Shown one piece after another: positions 34,094 through 42,931 of a stretch of DNA of 64,000 nt. Made by a program: the position numbers and the translations under genes. Location of the stretch: NCBI GenBank assembly GCA_963782415.1, contig CAWAJT010000007.1, positions 186,001-250,000 of the forward strand, written 5' to 3'. Source of the DNA: Bog-473 sp963782415. Its GTDB lineage: Bacteria; Actinomycetota; Acidimicrobiia; Acidimicrobiales; RAAP-2. How positions within the stretch are numbered: position 1 is the stretch's first letter; each line of letters begins with the position of its first letter. The notes under the pieces were generated by a model. The model made no database searches. It saw nothing but the letters and a program-made list of their open reading frames with translations, and was not told where the DNA came from.

Positions 34094-36955
34094 TTGTCCA
34101 CCCCTCCTGCGCCAGGCGCTAGCTTTCGCCGATCGCGCCGCTTCGGCAGGGGTCGGTCGCACATCCCAGTCACCCCGGAAAGCATCCTTTCGCAAGTGAA
34201 CCGAATTCGAGCACACGCCGGACCCCTGTGGCCCTATGTCGTGCTGATCGCCATCCCGACAGCCGCCTTCGTGCTGCCGGACCTCATCGGTGGCCACTTG
34301 TTGATCACGGGGGACAATCTCCAGCAGAACCTCCCGCTGCGCGGCCTGGTTGGCTCCATGTTCCACAATGGACAGCTTCCCTTCTGGAACCAGTACATCT
34401 TCAGCGGTACCCCACTCATGGCTGGATTCAACGCTGGTGCCTTCTATCCGTTGATCGGCCTGTTCGTGATCCTGCCCGATCGCGCCGCCTGGGTGGCCAC
34501 CGAGGTCATCCTCTTCTCGGCCATCGCGGTGGGGATGTACGCCTTTCTCCGAGTGCTGAAACTGTCCACTGCGGCCTGCATGCTGGCCGCAGTCACCTTT
34601 GCCTTCGGCGGCCCCGTCCTGAGCCAGGTCAACCACGTCGACATGACCGAGGGCTTCGTCGCCATCCCTTGGATGCTTCTTGCCGTGCTCCACATCGTTC
34701 GCGACGGACGTTGGCGCTGGGCCGTCGTCCTCGGGATTGCGTACGCCAGCGTGGTCCTCGCCGGCGCGCCCGAGGCCATGCTCGACGAAGCCTTGCTCGT
34801 CGCTGCCTTCGCCGTCATGTCGGCTGGCTTGAGTCGCGAGCGGTGGTGGCGGGTCGTGACGCGCTGCGGGGCGGGCGCCGCCCTGGCGCTGTCCCTGGCG
34901 GCGATCCAGTGGCTCCCCGGCCTCGAAGCAATACAGAACTCACAGCGGGCGAGCGGAGTGGTCGCTGCTGCGGGCAGTTATCCCAGGCCGTTCACCATTC
35001 TGAGCCTTGTGCCCTACCTCAACGGTGGCTACGGGCACCTCGGGGAAGCCCAGTTCTTCAGCCAGTACAACCTGCCCGAGGTCGGCATCTACCTCGGGAT
35101 TCTGCCGGTGATCGCGCTGCTGACCCTGCTCAATCCACGCTGGCCCAGCCGCATTCCGCCGCGTGACCGCCTCACCTGGTACATCGTCGGGCTCTTCGGG
35201 CTGTTGCTGGCACTGGGCTCCAATACGCCTCTGGAGCACGTGTTCAACAGCCTGCCGCTGTACGGGCACCAACGACTCCAGAGCCGCAACATGATCACCG
35301 TCGCCACAGCGGTCTGCGTGCTCTTCGCGGGGTGGATCGACCGCACTGAGGCCCCCCGGCTCCGCCAGAAGATGACCCGGTACGACCGCGTCATGGCGCT
35401 GCTGCCGCTCGGGCTGGTGGCTGCACTGGCCATCTGGGCGGTGGCAGCACCCGCATCGCTGGTGCAGACCTTCGCCGGGGTCTCCCTTCGTCCGCAAATG
35501 ACCGACACGGTGCGCGAGGCCACGGCCATCGCCCTGGCATTCTGCCTCGGCGCGGCCGTGTTGGTCTGGATCAGGCCGTGGCTTGGGAAGGTGTCGTGGG
35601 TGCGATTGGCTGCGGTCTTCGTCGTCATCGACGTCGCTTTGATGGGAGCGACGAGCCAGTTGACCCAGACGCCTTCGAACGACCTGGTCGCCGGAACCAC
35701 GCCGATACAGAAGTTGATGGCGGCCAAACTGCCTCCCGGCGGCCGCCTGGTGAACTACGACCCCCAGACGTACGCGAGCTATCCGGGCAGTCCCCAGGGC
35801 GTGCCGGATCTCAACATCATCCCGCGTCTCCCGTCGGTCTCGGGCTACGCGTCAATCGTCAATGGGAATTACGAATCGACGACGCACACCCACGAACAGG
35901 ACGACCTCGACATCGGTCAACTCTCTTCGGGCCAGCTTGGCTGGCTCAATCTGCGTGAGGTCGTGACGGTGCCCGAGTACTTCCTTGTGCCCTTGCGGGC
36001 GACGCCGCGATCGTTCGAGGACGTCACACCGGTTTCGAAAGGCTTCGGTGCCGATCCCGTTCTGGCCCGCGGCTACAGTGCCGACTTCAACGACACGGCC
36101 TATCCCTTCGAGCCGGCTCCCCGGGCGGCGCTGCGAACGGGTGAGACCGTCTCGTGGTTCTATGGGGAGACGCTCCAGCCCGAGTCCGTGACCGTCCTGC
36201 TGGACGGCCCGGCGGGTCCGGGGACGCTCGTTCGCTTCGGCTCATTGGGGCAGGACGGGGCGACACACTGGGGAGAGTCCGTCCCGGTCGCCGAGGGTTC
36301 ACGCACCGTCACCGGTCCCCATCCGGGCGGCAACGCGATCGGGCTCTCCGTCCAGGTCATCGCCGGGTCGATCCCTGAGCAACGAGCCGTGGTCAATGTC
36401 AAAGGGGCACCCTACGAACTAGCCGGCTCACTGTCGTCCGCGCTTGTTCCTGGGCCCTGGCAGTCGGCCGGCTTCTCACAGGGATATGCCGTCTTCACCC
36501 TGCGCAAGCCGGCCGAGCCGATCGTTGCCAGTACGACGACTGGCCGACGGCTTGCGACCCGGACCCTGTCGAGCACGACCAAGTCACAGCAAATCAGGGT
36601 GGAGGCACCTGCCGCGTCGACGGTGGTGCGTTCCGTCGCCTGGGACTCGGGGTGGTCCGCCACGGTGTCGGTCAACGGCGGGAGTCCGCACGACATTGCG
36701 GTGCACGACTTCAACTTGGTGCAAGAGGTCCACATCCCCGCCGGGAGCGACATCGTGACGTTCCACTACGAACCACCTCATCTGCTGTTGGCGAGTGTGC
36801 TGAGTGTTGGGGGCGTTGCGCTGCTCGTGATGCTGCTCGCTGTCTCGCTGGTCCGTCGCCGGCGCGCCACGGGGCCCACCTCCAGTGCCGACGAGGGGAG
36901 CGAAGAGGTGGTCGATTCCCGGGGGCTCGATGGCGTGCCGACGCCGGTCACGTAG
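34094..36955 (+). CDS. YfhO-family membrane protein
   Basis: Up to 953 residues with roughly 12 N-terminal membrane segments, a long soluble C-terminal region (about 560-880, with beta-rich repeats) and a final span (VLSVGGVALLVMLLAVSLV) followed by a charged tail. G-D-N-L-Q-Q-N-L-P in the first loop and PFWNQYIFSGTPLMAG are YfhO hallmarks; the family is a GT-C-like group acting on teichoic acid or other surface glycans. Start is uncertain: TTG 34094 has no ribosome-binding site; GTG 34196 would remove a basic leader and start just before the first span. It probably works in the same envelope pathway as the adjacent MptB-like gene. Confidence 0.8.
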   Translation: MSTPPAPGASFRRSRRFGRGRSHIPVTPESILSQVNRIRAHAGPLWPYVVLIAIPTAAFVLPDLIGGHLLITGDNLQQNLPLRGLVGSMFHNGQLPFWNQYIFSGTPLMAGFNAGAFYPLIGLFVILPDRAAWVATEVILFSAIAVGMYAFLRVLKLSTAACMLAAVTFAFGGPVLSQVNHVDMTEGFVAIPWMLLAVLHIVRDGRWRWAVVLGIAYASVVLAGAPEAMLDEALLVAAFAVMSAGLSRERWWRVVTRCGAGAALALSLAAIQWLPGLEAIQNSQRASGVVAAAGSYPRPFTILSLVPYLNGGYGHLGEAQFFSQYNLPEVGIYLGILPVIALLTLLNPRWPSRIPPRDRLTWYIVGLFGLLLALGSNTPLEHVFNSLPLYGHQRLQSRNMITVATAVCVLFAGWIDRTEAPRLRQKMTRYDRVMALLPLGLVAALAIWAVAAPASLVQTFAGVSLRPQMTDTVREATAIALAFCLGAAVLVWIRPWLGKVSWVRLAAVFVVIDVALMGATSQLTQTPSNDLVAGTTPIQKLMAAKLPPGGRLVNYDPQTYASYPGSPQGVPDLNIIPRLPSVSGYASIVNGNYESTTHTHEQDDLDIGQLSSGQLGWLNLREVVTVPEYFLVPLRATPRSFEDVTPVSKGFGADPVLARGYSADFNDTAYPFEPAPRAALRTGETVSWFYGETLQPESVTVLLDGPAGPGTLVRFGSLGQDGATHWGESVPVAEGSRTVTGPHPGGNAIGLSVQVIAGSIPEQRAVVNVKGAPYELAGSLSSALVPGPWQSAGFSQGYAVFTLRKPAEPIVASTTTGRRLATRTLSSTTKSQQIRVEAPAASTVVRSVAWDSGWSATVSVNGGSPHDIAVHDFNLVQEVHIPAGSDIVTFHYEPPHLLLASVLSVGGVALLVMLLAVSLVRRRRATGPTSSADEGSEEVVDSRGLDGVPTPVT

Positions 36956-36977
36956 CGAACGACGCCGCCAGGACCGG

Positions 36978-37949
36978 TCAGCAGATGGGGTGTGCCAAGG
37001 TCAGGAGGAACTCGCCGTCGTCGGCTCCCCACATCCCGTCGACCACGAAGCCGGCGTCGACGAGCTCCCTCTCAATCCGTTCCGGCGTGAACTTGGCGCT
37101 GATTTCTGTGAGCATGTCCTCGCCCTGGTCGAAGTGAACGGTGATGCCGGCCCCGGTGAGGGAGACCACGTTGGACGCGGTGGCCCGCAATCGCATTTCG
37201 ATCCATTGCTCGCTCTCGTTCCACAGCGCGACGTGGCGAAAGAGTTCTGGGTCGAAGTCGCCGCCGAGCTGCTCGTTCAGCACGTGGAGGACATTGCGGT
37301 TGAAGTCGGCCGTCACGCCGTCCGCGTCGTCGTACGCGGCAACCAGCCGAGCAGTGTCCTTGACGAGGTCGGTTCCGATGAGAAGCGAGTCGGTGCTGGA
37401 CATGGAGCAATTCAGGTCAAACAAGAAGCGCGCCCGTTGCGTCGGGTCGAGGTTGCCGATCGTGCCTCCGAGGAAGGCAATCAGGCGCCGTCCCTCGGAG
37501 GGGATCTCGGCCAAGTGATGATGGAAGTCTCCGATGACCACGTGGATGTCGAGCGAGGTGAACTCCTCTGAGAGCGTGGTCGTCGCGCCACGGAGGAACT
37601 CGTCGCTGACGTCGAAGGGCACGTAGCGCGCCAGCGAGCCTGTTGCCTGCAGCGCACTGAGCAGCACCCGTGTCTTGTCACATGCCCCGGCGCCGAGCTC
37701 GACGAGTGTGTCAGCCTTCGCGAGGTCGGCAATCGACTGAGCGTGGGCCTCGAGGAGGGCGCGTTCGGCCCGGGTCGGGTAGTACTCCGGGAGCTGGGTA
37801 ATCGCCTCGAACAGACGACTGCCGCGCTCGTCGTAGAACCACACGGGAGGTATGGACTTCTCTTCGCCCAGGAGCCCCTTGAGCGCATCGGCCAGCATGT
37901 GGCTGCGCGCCTCTTCCGGCGAGAGATGGACGTCGATCGTGTAGGCCAC
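36978..37949 (-). CDS. egtD: L-histidine N-alpha-methyltransferase
   Basis: A 323-residue SAM-dependent enzyme that trimethylates histidine to hercynine, the first step of ergothioneine synthesis. WFYDERGSRLFEAIT and LPEYYPTRAE are the family's opening block, LVELGAGACDKTRVLL is the SAM-binding motif, and GGTIGNLDP and DFNRNVLHVLN follow. Length equals the mycobacterial enzyme. It lies 3 bp after the egtB stop in the same operon. The gene's stop is 22 bp from the convergent YfhO-like gene. Confidence 0.95.
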   Translation of the reverse strand: MAYTIDVHLSPEEARSHMLADALKGLLGEEKSIPPVWFYDERGSRLFEAITQLPEYYPTRAERALLEAHAQSIADLAKADTLVELGAGACDKTRVLLSALQATGSLARYVPFDVSDEFLRGATTTLSEEFTSLDIHVVIGDFHHHLAEIPSEGRRLIAFLGGTIGNLDPTQRARFLFDLNCSMSSTDSLLIGTDLVKDTARLVAAYDDADGVTADFNRNVLHVLNEQLGGDFDPELFRHVALWNESEQWIEMRLRATASNVVSLTGAGITVHFDQGEDMLTEISAKFTPERIERELVDAGFVVDGMWGADDGEFLLTLAHPIC

Positions 37950-37952
37950 GGT

Positions 37953-39230
37953 TCAGGGATCCCGGGCCAGCCGGAGGCCGCCAAAGGCCCAGCGTGCGCC
38001 GGGTGGGAAGAAGTTGCGATAGGTCGAGCGGACGTGCCCGGCCGGCGTGGCGCAGGACCCACCGCGTAGGACGTATTGGCTCACCATGAACTTTCCGTTG
38101 TACTCCCCGACAGCTCCGGGAGCGGCGCGGAATCCCGGATAGGCCGAGTACGCGCTCGATGTCCACTCCCAGGCATCCCCGAAGATGGCGTTGGATGTGA
38201 CGGCAGGCCGTGGATGGGGAGCTCCGGTCGTCAGCACGTCTTCTCGGAGGAGGTTGTCCCCCTCGCCATGGGCTGAGGCCACGGTCTCCCATTCGGACTC
38301 GGTCGGGAGCCGCATCCCTGTCCAATGCGCGAAGGCATCAGCCTCGTAGTAGCTGATGTGGCACACCGGCTCGTTCGGATCGACGGGTCGGGGTCCGGCG
38401 AGCGTGAATTGCACCCAACGTTCGGAGTCGTCGGGATCGCGGGTCCAGTAGAGGGGTGCTTCCCAGTGGTGAGCGTTGACCACGGCCCAGCCGTCGGAGA
38501 GCCAGAACTCGGGGCGGCTGTACCCGTCGTCTTCCATGAACGAGAGCCAGTCCCCACACGTGACAGGACGGTCGGCCAAGCCGAAGGGAGTCAGCTGCAC
38601 GGTGTGTACCGGGAACTCGTTGTCGAATCCGAACCCGCCCCCGCGATGGCCGATCTCGACCGGACCGCCGTCGTGTTCGATCCACCCGGCTTTCGGCGGT
38701 GCGACGCTCGACGCGCTCGGTCCGCCGGCGTTGAGGTAGGCGGGCTGAAGGGGATTCCTCGACAGCACGTGCTTGATGTCCATGAGGAGTAGTTCCTCAT
38801 GCTGTTGCTCATGGTGCAGTCCGAGGACGATCAGATCGGCGAGGCCCGGCTGATCGGCGTGATGGAGGAGCCCGTCCATCGCCGTGTCGACACGGTGGCG
38901 GTAGCGAGCGATCTCATCAATACCCGGCCGCGAGAGCAAGCCGCGTTCGGCCCGGGGGTGGCGAGCGCCCACCGCTTCGTAATATGAGTTGAAGATGTAC
39001 GCGAACGCGTCGTCGAAGACGTGGTAGTCCTCGGCGTACTCACCGAGGACGAACGTCTCGAAGAACCATGTGACGTGGGCGCGGTGCCACTTGGTCGGGC
39101 TTACGTCGGGCATCGTCTGGACCGTCTGGTCTTCGGCGCTCAGCACAGAGGCAAGCCGCTCGGTCGTGGCCCGCACCCGGGCGTAGGCGTCGGGAAGATC
39201 GGACAGCGATATTCGACCGGTCATATCCAT
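37953..39230 (-). CDS. egtB: Ergothioneine biosynthesis sulfoxide synthase
   Basis: A 425-residue non-haem iron enzyme that joins a thiol donor to hercynine with oxygen. The DinB-like N-terminal domain contains WHRAHVTWFFETF (iron ligand about His52) and HHEQQHEELLL (about His140 and His144), and the FGE-sulfatase-like domain contains EWTSSAYSAYPGF and the C-terminal RGGSCATP ... STYRNFFPP. Those C-terminal motifs resemble enzymes reported to use cysteine rather than gamma-glutamylcysteine, which would fit the absence of egtA and egtC nearby; this is inference. It is the first gene of egtB-egtD. Confidence 0.92.
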   Translation of the reverse strand: MDMTGRISLSDLPDAYARVRATTERLASVLSAEDQTVQTMPDVSPTKWHRAHVTWFFETFVLGEYAEDYHVFDDAFAYIFNSYYEAVGARHPRAERGLLSRPGIDEIARYRHRVDTAMDGLLHHADQPGLADLIVLGLHHEQQHEELLLMDIKHVLSRNPLQPAYLNAGGPSASSVAPPKAGWIEHDGGPVEIGHRGGGFGFDNEFPVHTVQLTPFGLADRPVTCGDWLSFMEDDGYSRPEFWLSDGWAVVNAHHWEAPLYWTRDPDDSERWVQFTLAGPRPVDPNEPVCHISYYEADAFAHWTGMRLPTESEWETVASAHGEGDNLLREDVLTTGAPHPRPAVTSNAIFGDAWEWTSSAYSAYPGFRAAPGAVGEYNGKFMVSQYVLRGGSCATPAGHVRSTYRNFFPPGARWAFGGLRLARDP

Positions 39231-39423
39231 GAGGTCCGTCCCTTCGCCACCCCACCCGGAGCAGTTGCGCGCGCTGGCTGTACGGTTCCGGTCACCCTAC
39301 CCAGACGAGTCCGCAGAAGGGCGCGATTCTCGGATTTTTCACCGAAATGTCAGGAAGTGGGAGATCGAGGGGTCCGCAAGCCTGGCGGAGGCGGCGCAAT
39401 GGTCCCCCGGGGGGAGGGCGCAA

Positions 39424-39439
39424 CCGCCGGGCCCGGCGG
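39424..39439. terminator. 16-bp perfect palindrome after the exporter operon
   Basis: CCGCCGGGCCCGGCGG is a perfect palindrome 15 bp beyond the last codon of the DrrB-like gene (minus strand). In RNA it would form a strong all-G/C stem with almost no loop, so cruciform or hairpin formation is possible. There is no U-tract. It may end the padR-drrAB message. Confidence 0.35.
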
Positions 39440-39454
39440 GCTCCGGTGGGTCGA

Positions 39455-40369
39455 TCAGGCGACGACCTTCCGCCTGAAATTGCGGAGACCCAGCGTCAAG
39501 AAGATCACGCTGAACGCTACGATCGCGGGATAGATGATGTAGAGGTGCATATGCGCAGCATCCGTGAAGGCGGCACGCATCCCGTCGTTGATGTAGATCA
39601 AGGGGTTGACGAGCACCAAGATCTGCAACCAGTGCACAGGGCCCACCTTCACTGGCGTCAACCTCGTCCATTGGTAATAGGTACCGCCGAGGAACGTGAT
39701 CGGCAGCACGATGAATCCGAACATGAGGCCCAGGTTGCGCGGTTCGAACGACGTGCCGAGGAGCAATCCGAGTGACGCCATGCAGACGCAGGAGAGTGGA
39801 ACGAGAGTCACGATGAACAGCCAGTGCAGGTTGATCTGCGCCTCGACGCCAGCCGCGTGCACAACCGACGCAATGGGGAGGACGATAACGGCAGAAATGA
39901 GGCCCTGGGCGCCGCCAGAGATCACTTTGGAGATGGCCACCAACCAGATGGGACAGGGCGCTTGGACCCGGTCCTCGATCTCCCTCGTGAAGCCGAACTC
40001 CTGCGCCAGTGGCATGGCGACTGCCTGAATTCCCTGAAACATGATGGAGAGGCCCACCACCCCGGGCACCAGTACGGTCGCGAACGCCGATTCCGCTCCG
40101 GGTACGCCGCTGGCGCCGCCGATGCCCTGTCCGATTTTCGGGAAGACATAGAGGAACACGAAGCAAAGCAAAAACGGCTGCACCAAGGTGCGCACAGTGA
40201 ATTCGACCTTGTGTTTCCAGAGGACGACAAGATCGCGCACGATGAGAGCGCGCAGGGAGGTCCGGCTGGCCGATCTCGCCGAGCGCGTCGGCCGCAATTC
40301 GACGCGCCGTGCGCCCGGCGCACCGAAGGTGGCAGGCTTCATGGTGTCATCGGAGGTCGTGGCCGCCAT
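39455..40369 (-). CDS. ABC-2 type exporter permease (DrrB-like)
   Basis: A 304-residue permease with about six membrane segments after an N-terminal basic region (RDLVVLWKHKVEFTVRT). The family signature P-L-A-Q-E-F-G-F-T-R-E-I-E-D-R (the EAA-like loop with Gly and Glu), QINLHWLFI and ITFLGGTYYQW are those of DrrB/NodJ-type drug or lipid exporters. Start ATG 40369 overlaps the stop of the ATPase gene (ATGA), so subunit ratios are coupled. The substrate is unknown; daunorubicin-type and lipid exporters share this pattern. Confidence 0.87.
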   Translation of the reverse strand: MAATTSDDTMKPATFGAPGARRVELRPTRSARSASRTSLRALIVRDLVVLWKHKVEFTVRTLVQPFLLCFVFLYVFPKIGQGIGGASGVPGAESAFATVLVPGVVGLSIMFQGIQAVAMPLAQEFGFTREIEDRVQAPCPIWLVAISKVISGGAQGLISAVIVLPIASVVHAAGVEAQINLHWLFIVTLVPLSCVCMASLGLLLGTSFEPRNLGLMFGFIVLPITFLGGTYYQWTRLTPVKVGPVHWLQILVLVNPLIYINDGMRAAFTDAAHMHLYIIYPAIVAFSVIFLTLGLRNFRRKVVA

Positions 40370-41365
40370 CAGTCGCGCAATTCCTTTCCCGTCAGCCCGA
40401 TGAAAACGGTCTCGAGCGTGGGTTCGGCGACCGAAAGATCGGCCAGGGAGAATCCTCCGGCTTCGGCCGTTTCGACCACGCGCGGGACCAGGCGATCAGC
40501 GCCGCGGATCTGCAGCTCCACGCCATCGGCGAGCAGCGCGAATTCTTGTGACGCCGTCGAGCCGGGCTTTGAAGACGTCGGACAATTGCTTCGCATCCCC
40601 AGCGGCCTTGACCGTCACGATGGTGTCGGCCCCGACGCTGCGCTTCAAGTCCGCCGGCGTGTCGAGGGCCAGGATCTTGCCGTGGTCCATGATCGCGACG
40701 CGGTCACACAGCTTGTCCGCTTCCTCCATGTAGTGCGTCGTGAGCATGATCGTCTGCCCTTCAGCGTTGAGACCTTCGAGCAGATCCCACAAGGCCAGCC
40801 GCCCCTGCGGATCGAGTCCCGCTGTGGGTTCGTCCAGAAAGAGGACGGCCGGCTTGTGGAAGATGGCGCGGGCCACCATGAGCCGTTGGGCCATGCCGCC
40901 CGAGAGGGCATAGACCGAGGCCTTGGCAAAGCGTGTCAGCTGGAACCGCTCAAGGAGTTCATGCGCCGTCCGCCGGGACGCTTTGGCACTCATGCCGAAG
41001 AGCCGTCCGTGCCAGTAGAGGTTCTCGAAGGGCGTGAGTTGACGGTCGAGCGTGTTCTGCTGTGACACGACGCCGATGAGTTGTTTGATGAGCGTCGGGT
41101 GCTGGACGACGTCGATGCCACCGATCAACGCGTGGCCATCCGTCGGGACGATGCGGGTGGTGAGCACACCGATGGTCGTCGTCTTTCCTGCTCCGTTCGG
41201 GCCGAGCAGGCCGAAGACCTCACCCGTGCCCACTTGGAGGTTGAGGCCGTCGACGGCGAGGAAGTCCGTTCCCGAATACGTCTTCGTCAGGTCGACGGTC
41301 TCGATGATCGGTGCTCCGTCGCCAGGTGCGCCGTCACGCGTTATGGCCGTCGTGGTTGCAGTCAT
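40369..41365 (-). CDS. ABC exporter ATPase (DrrA-like), C-terminus out of frame
   Basis: The nucleotide-binding domain is whole: Walker A GPNGAGKTTT, Q-loop VVSQQNTLDRQLTP, signature LSGGMAQRL, Walker B FLDEPTAGLD and the switch His in LTTHYMEEAD. After L-D-G-V-T (about 40548) the frame goes astray and stops 16 codons later; the expected DrrA C-terminal domain (EFALLADGVELQIRG ... VAEPTLETVFIGLTG) lies one frame over and ends at 40369, overlapping the permease start. Removing one A in ACAAGAA restores G-V-T-E-F. The damaged form would lack about 60 residues that anchor DrrA to DrrB. Confidence 0.88.
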
Positions 41366-41417
41366 CGCTCTTTGTGCACAGTACCGGTGCAGCTCTCAGC
41401 TGTCGCTCACATTCGTA

Positions 41418-41978
41418 TCAGTCTTCCGCCAGGATCTGATACAGCTCCCTGCGCGCCCTGTGGATCACGGCGATGCCGCGCTCGATCTGATCCTTCCCGC
41501 CGGCTCCGGCCAATTGTTTGGCAGCGCTCATCAGTTGCCCCACGCCGAGTCGCAGGGTGCGCACCTCGTCATCGGACTCGCCCCCTTCTTGCCAAGGGAG
41601 CTTCGCTTTTGCTGCCTCAGCCCGGCCGGACTCGGTCAAGGTGAAGGTCCGGCTGCCGTCGACGTCGGATGAACGGACCAATCCCTCATCCTCGAGCATC
41701 TGGAGGTGTGGGTACACCGACCCCGGGCTCGGTCGCCAGAGGCCCCCGCTCATCTCCTCGAGCCGCCGCATCACTTCGTACCCGTGACCGGGCTCGTCGC
41801 GGAGCGCCACCAAAATGGCGGTTCGGATGGCGCCACGCGGCATGCGTCTGCCGCCACCCCACCCACCGCGGCCCCCACCGAAGCGGCCCCCGCGTGACCC
41901 TCCCAGGCCCCGTCCGAAGTGGCGATCATGGAGACGGTCGTGATCGTGCTCATGGTCATGTTCGTGCTGGTGCGTCAT
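41418..41978 (-). CDS. PadR-family transcriptional regulator with His-rich N-terminus
   Basis: A 186-residue regulator from ATG 41978. The first 45 residues are a His/Asp-rich tail (MTHQHEHDHEHDHDRLHD) and a Gly/Arg-rich linker. The PadR winged helix follows: AIRTAILVALRDEPGHGYEVMRRLEEM, GLWRPSPGSVYPHLQMLEDEGLV and the wing FTLTESGRAEA. PadR repressors often control a drrAB-type exporter beside them, and here the ATPase starts 52 bp downstream. The His cluster could bind metal; PadR family members usually bind aromatic or drug-like molecules. Confidence 0.85.
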   Translation of the reverse strand: MTHQHEHDHEHDHDRLHDRHFGRGLGGSRGGRFGGGRGGWGGGRRMPRGAIRTAILVALRDEPGHGYEVMRRLEEMSGGLWRPSPGSVYPHLQMLEDEGLVRSSDVDGSRTFTLTESGRAEAAKAKLPWQEGGESDDEVRTLRLGVGQLMSAAKQLAGAGGKDQIERGIAVIHRARRELYQILAED

Positions 41979-41994
41979 CGACAACCCCTTGTTC

Positions 41995-42025
41995 GTTAAC
42001 GTAACACTAATGATATATCGCATAA
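41995..42025. promoter_or_regulatory. Candidate PadR operator/promoter region
   Basis: The 30 bp upstream of the PadR start are A+T-rich in an otherwise G+C-rich area. GTTAACGTAAC (41995-42005) and the 8-bp palindrome GATATATC (42012-42019) lie side by side. PadR proteins typically bind A+T-rich palindromes overlapping their own promoter. The exact site is inferred. Confidence 0.35.
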
Positions 42026-42100
42026 TGTCGCGCGAGAGCTCTTTCCAGAGTGTTCGTGTGACCAGGGAGTTCGTCGTCGCTTCGGCCCGGCGCTCCGGAT

Positions 42101-42913
42101 TCAGCGCAGTCGGATGACGTTTCCGGTCACCAGGTTGGCGCCGTCGGAGGCCAGGTAGGCGATCACCTCGGCAACCTGTCGGGGAGTGGCGACCCTGTGT
42201 CCGGCAACCTGCGCCGAGGCCGCCGTCCTCTGATTGATCCAGCCCGTATCGGTGATGGGCGGGTGCACGACGTTGGCCGTCACTCCGTAGCGCGCCAGTT
42301 CGGCCGCGGCGCTCAGCGTGTAGCTGACCTGAGCCGCCTTGGCGGCGCCGTATGACACTTCCTCTGGGAAGCCGTCGGACCCACCAGAGGTGAGGCCGAT
42401 GATGCGGCCCCAGTCTCCGTCCGCGGTCACGTGACGGCGGGCGAACTCGGCGATCAGCAGTGCCGCCGCCCGGGCGTCGACGCCGAACACTTGATCGATG
42501 CTGCGGGCGTTCACCGGGTTCTGGGCACGCCCGAAGCGATCGGCGGTCGCGGGCACGAACGTGTCGGCGGTCCACCCCGATGCGTTGTTGACCAGGATGG
42601 CCACCGGACCGAACTGCGCTTCGGCGGCGTCGAAAAGGGCAGGCGCGCTCGAAGGATCGGACAGGTCGGCCTCCATGGCGGCGGCACGGCCGCCCGCGGC
42701 GCGGATGGATTCGGCGACATTGTCCGCGCGTGCCATCCGGGTGGCGCGGTAGGCCGCCGGCAGTGCGGGGTCGTCCAGCCCACCGAGCTCCCCATTGCGG
42801 AAATAGGCGCAGAGGACTGCGCTGCCCTGGGCGGCGAGAGCCTTAGCGGCTGCGGCGCCGATGCCATGGTTGGCTCCGGTAACGAGGGCGACACGGGCGT
42901 CAGGCATGTCCAA
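42101..42913 (-). CDS. SDR-family oxidoreductase
   Basis: A 270-residue SDR with TGANHGIGAAAA at the cofactor site, VNNASGW, and a catalytic region GLTSGGSDGFPEEVSYGAAKA in which Ser and Tyr are as expected; the C-terminus YLASDGANLVTGNVIRL is the family close. An insert after the second strand (FRNGELGGLDDPALP) is longer than usual and may shape the substrate entrance. It lies 18 bp downstream of the nitronate monooxygenase gene on the same strand. Confidence 0.85.
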   Translation of the reverse strand: MDMPDARVALVTGANHGIGAAAAKALAAQGSAVLCAYFRNGELGGLDDPALPAAYRATRMARADNVAESIRAAGGRAAAMEADLSDPSSAPALFDAAEAQFGPVAILVNNASGWTADTFVPATADRFGRAQNPVNARSIDQVFGVDARAAALLIAEFARRHVTADGDWGRIIGLTSGGSDGFPEEVSYGAAKAAQVSYTLSAAAELARYGVTANVVHPPITDTGWINQRTAASAQVAGHRVATPRQVAEVIAYLASDGANLVTGNVIRLR

Positions 42914-42931
42914 GCGCTCGGCCCGTTCCGA

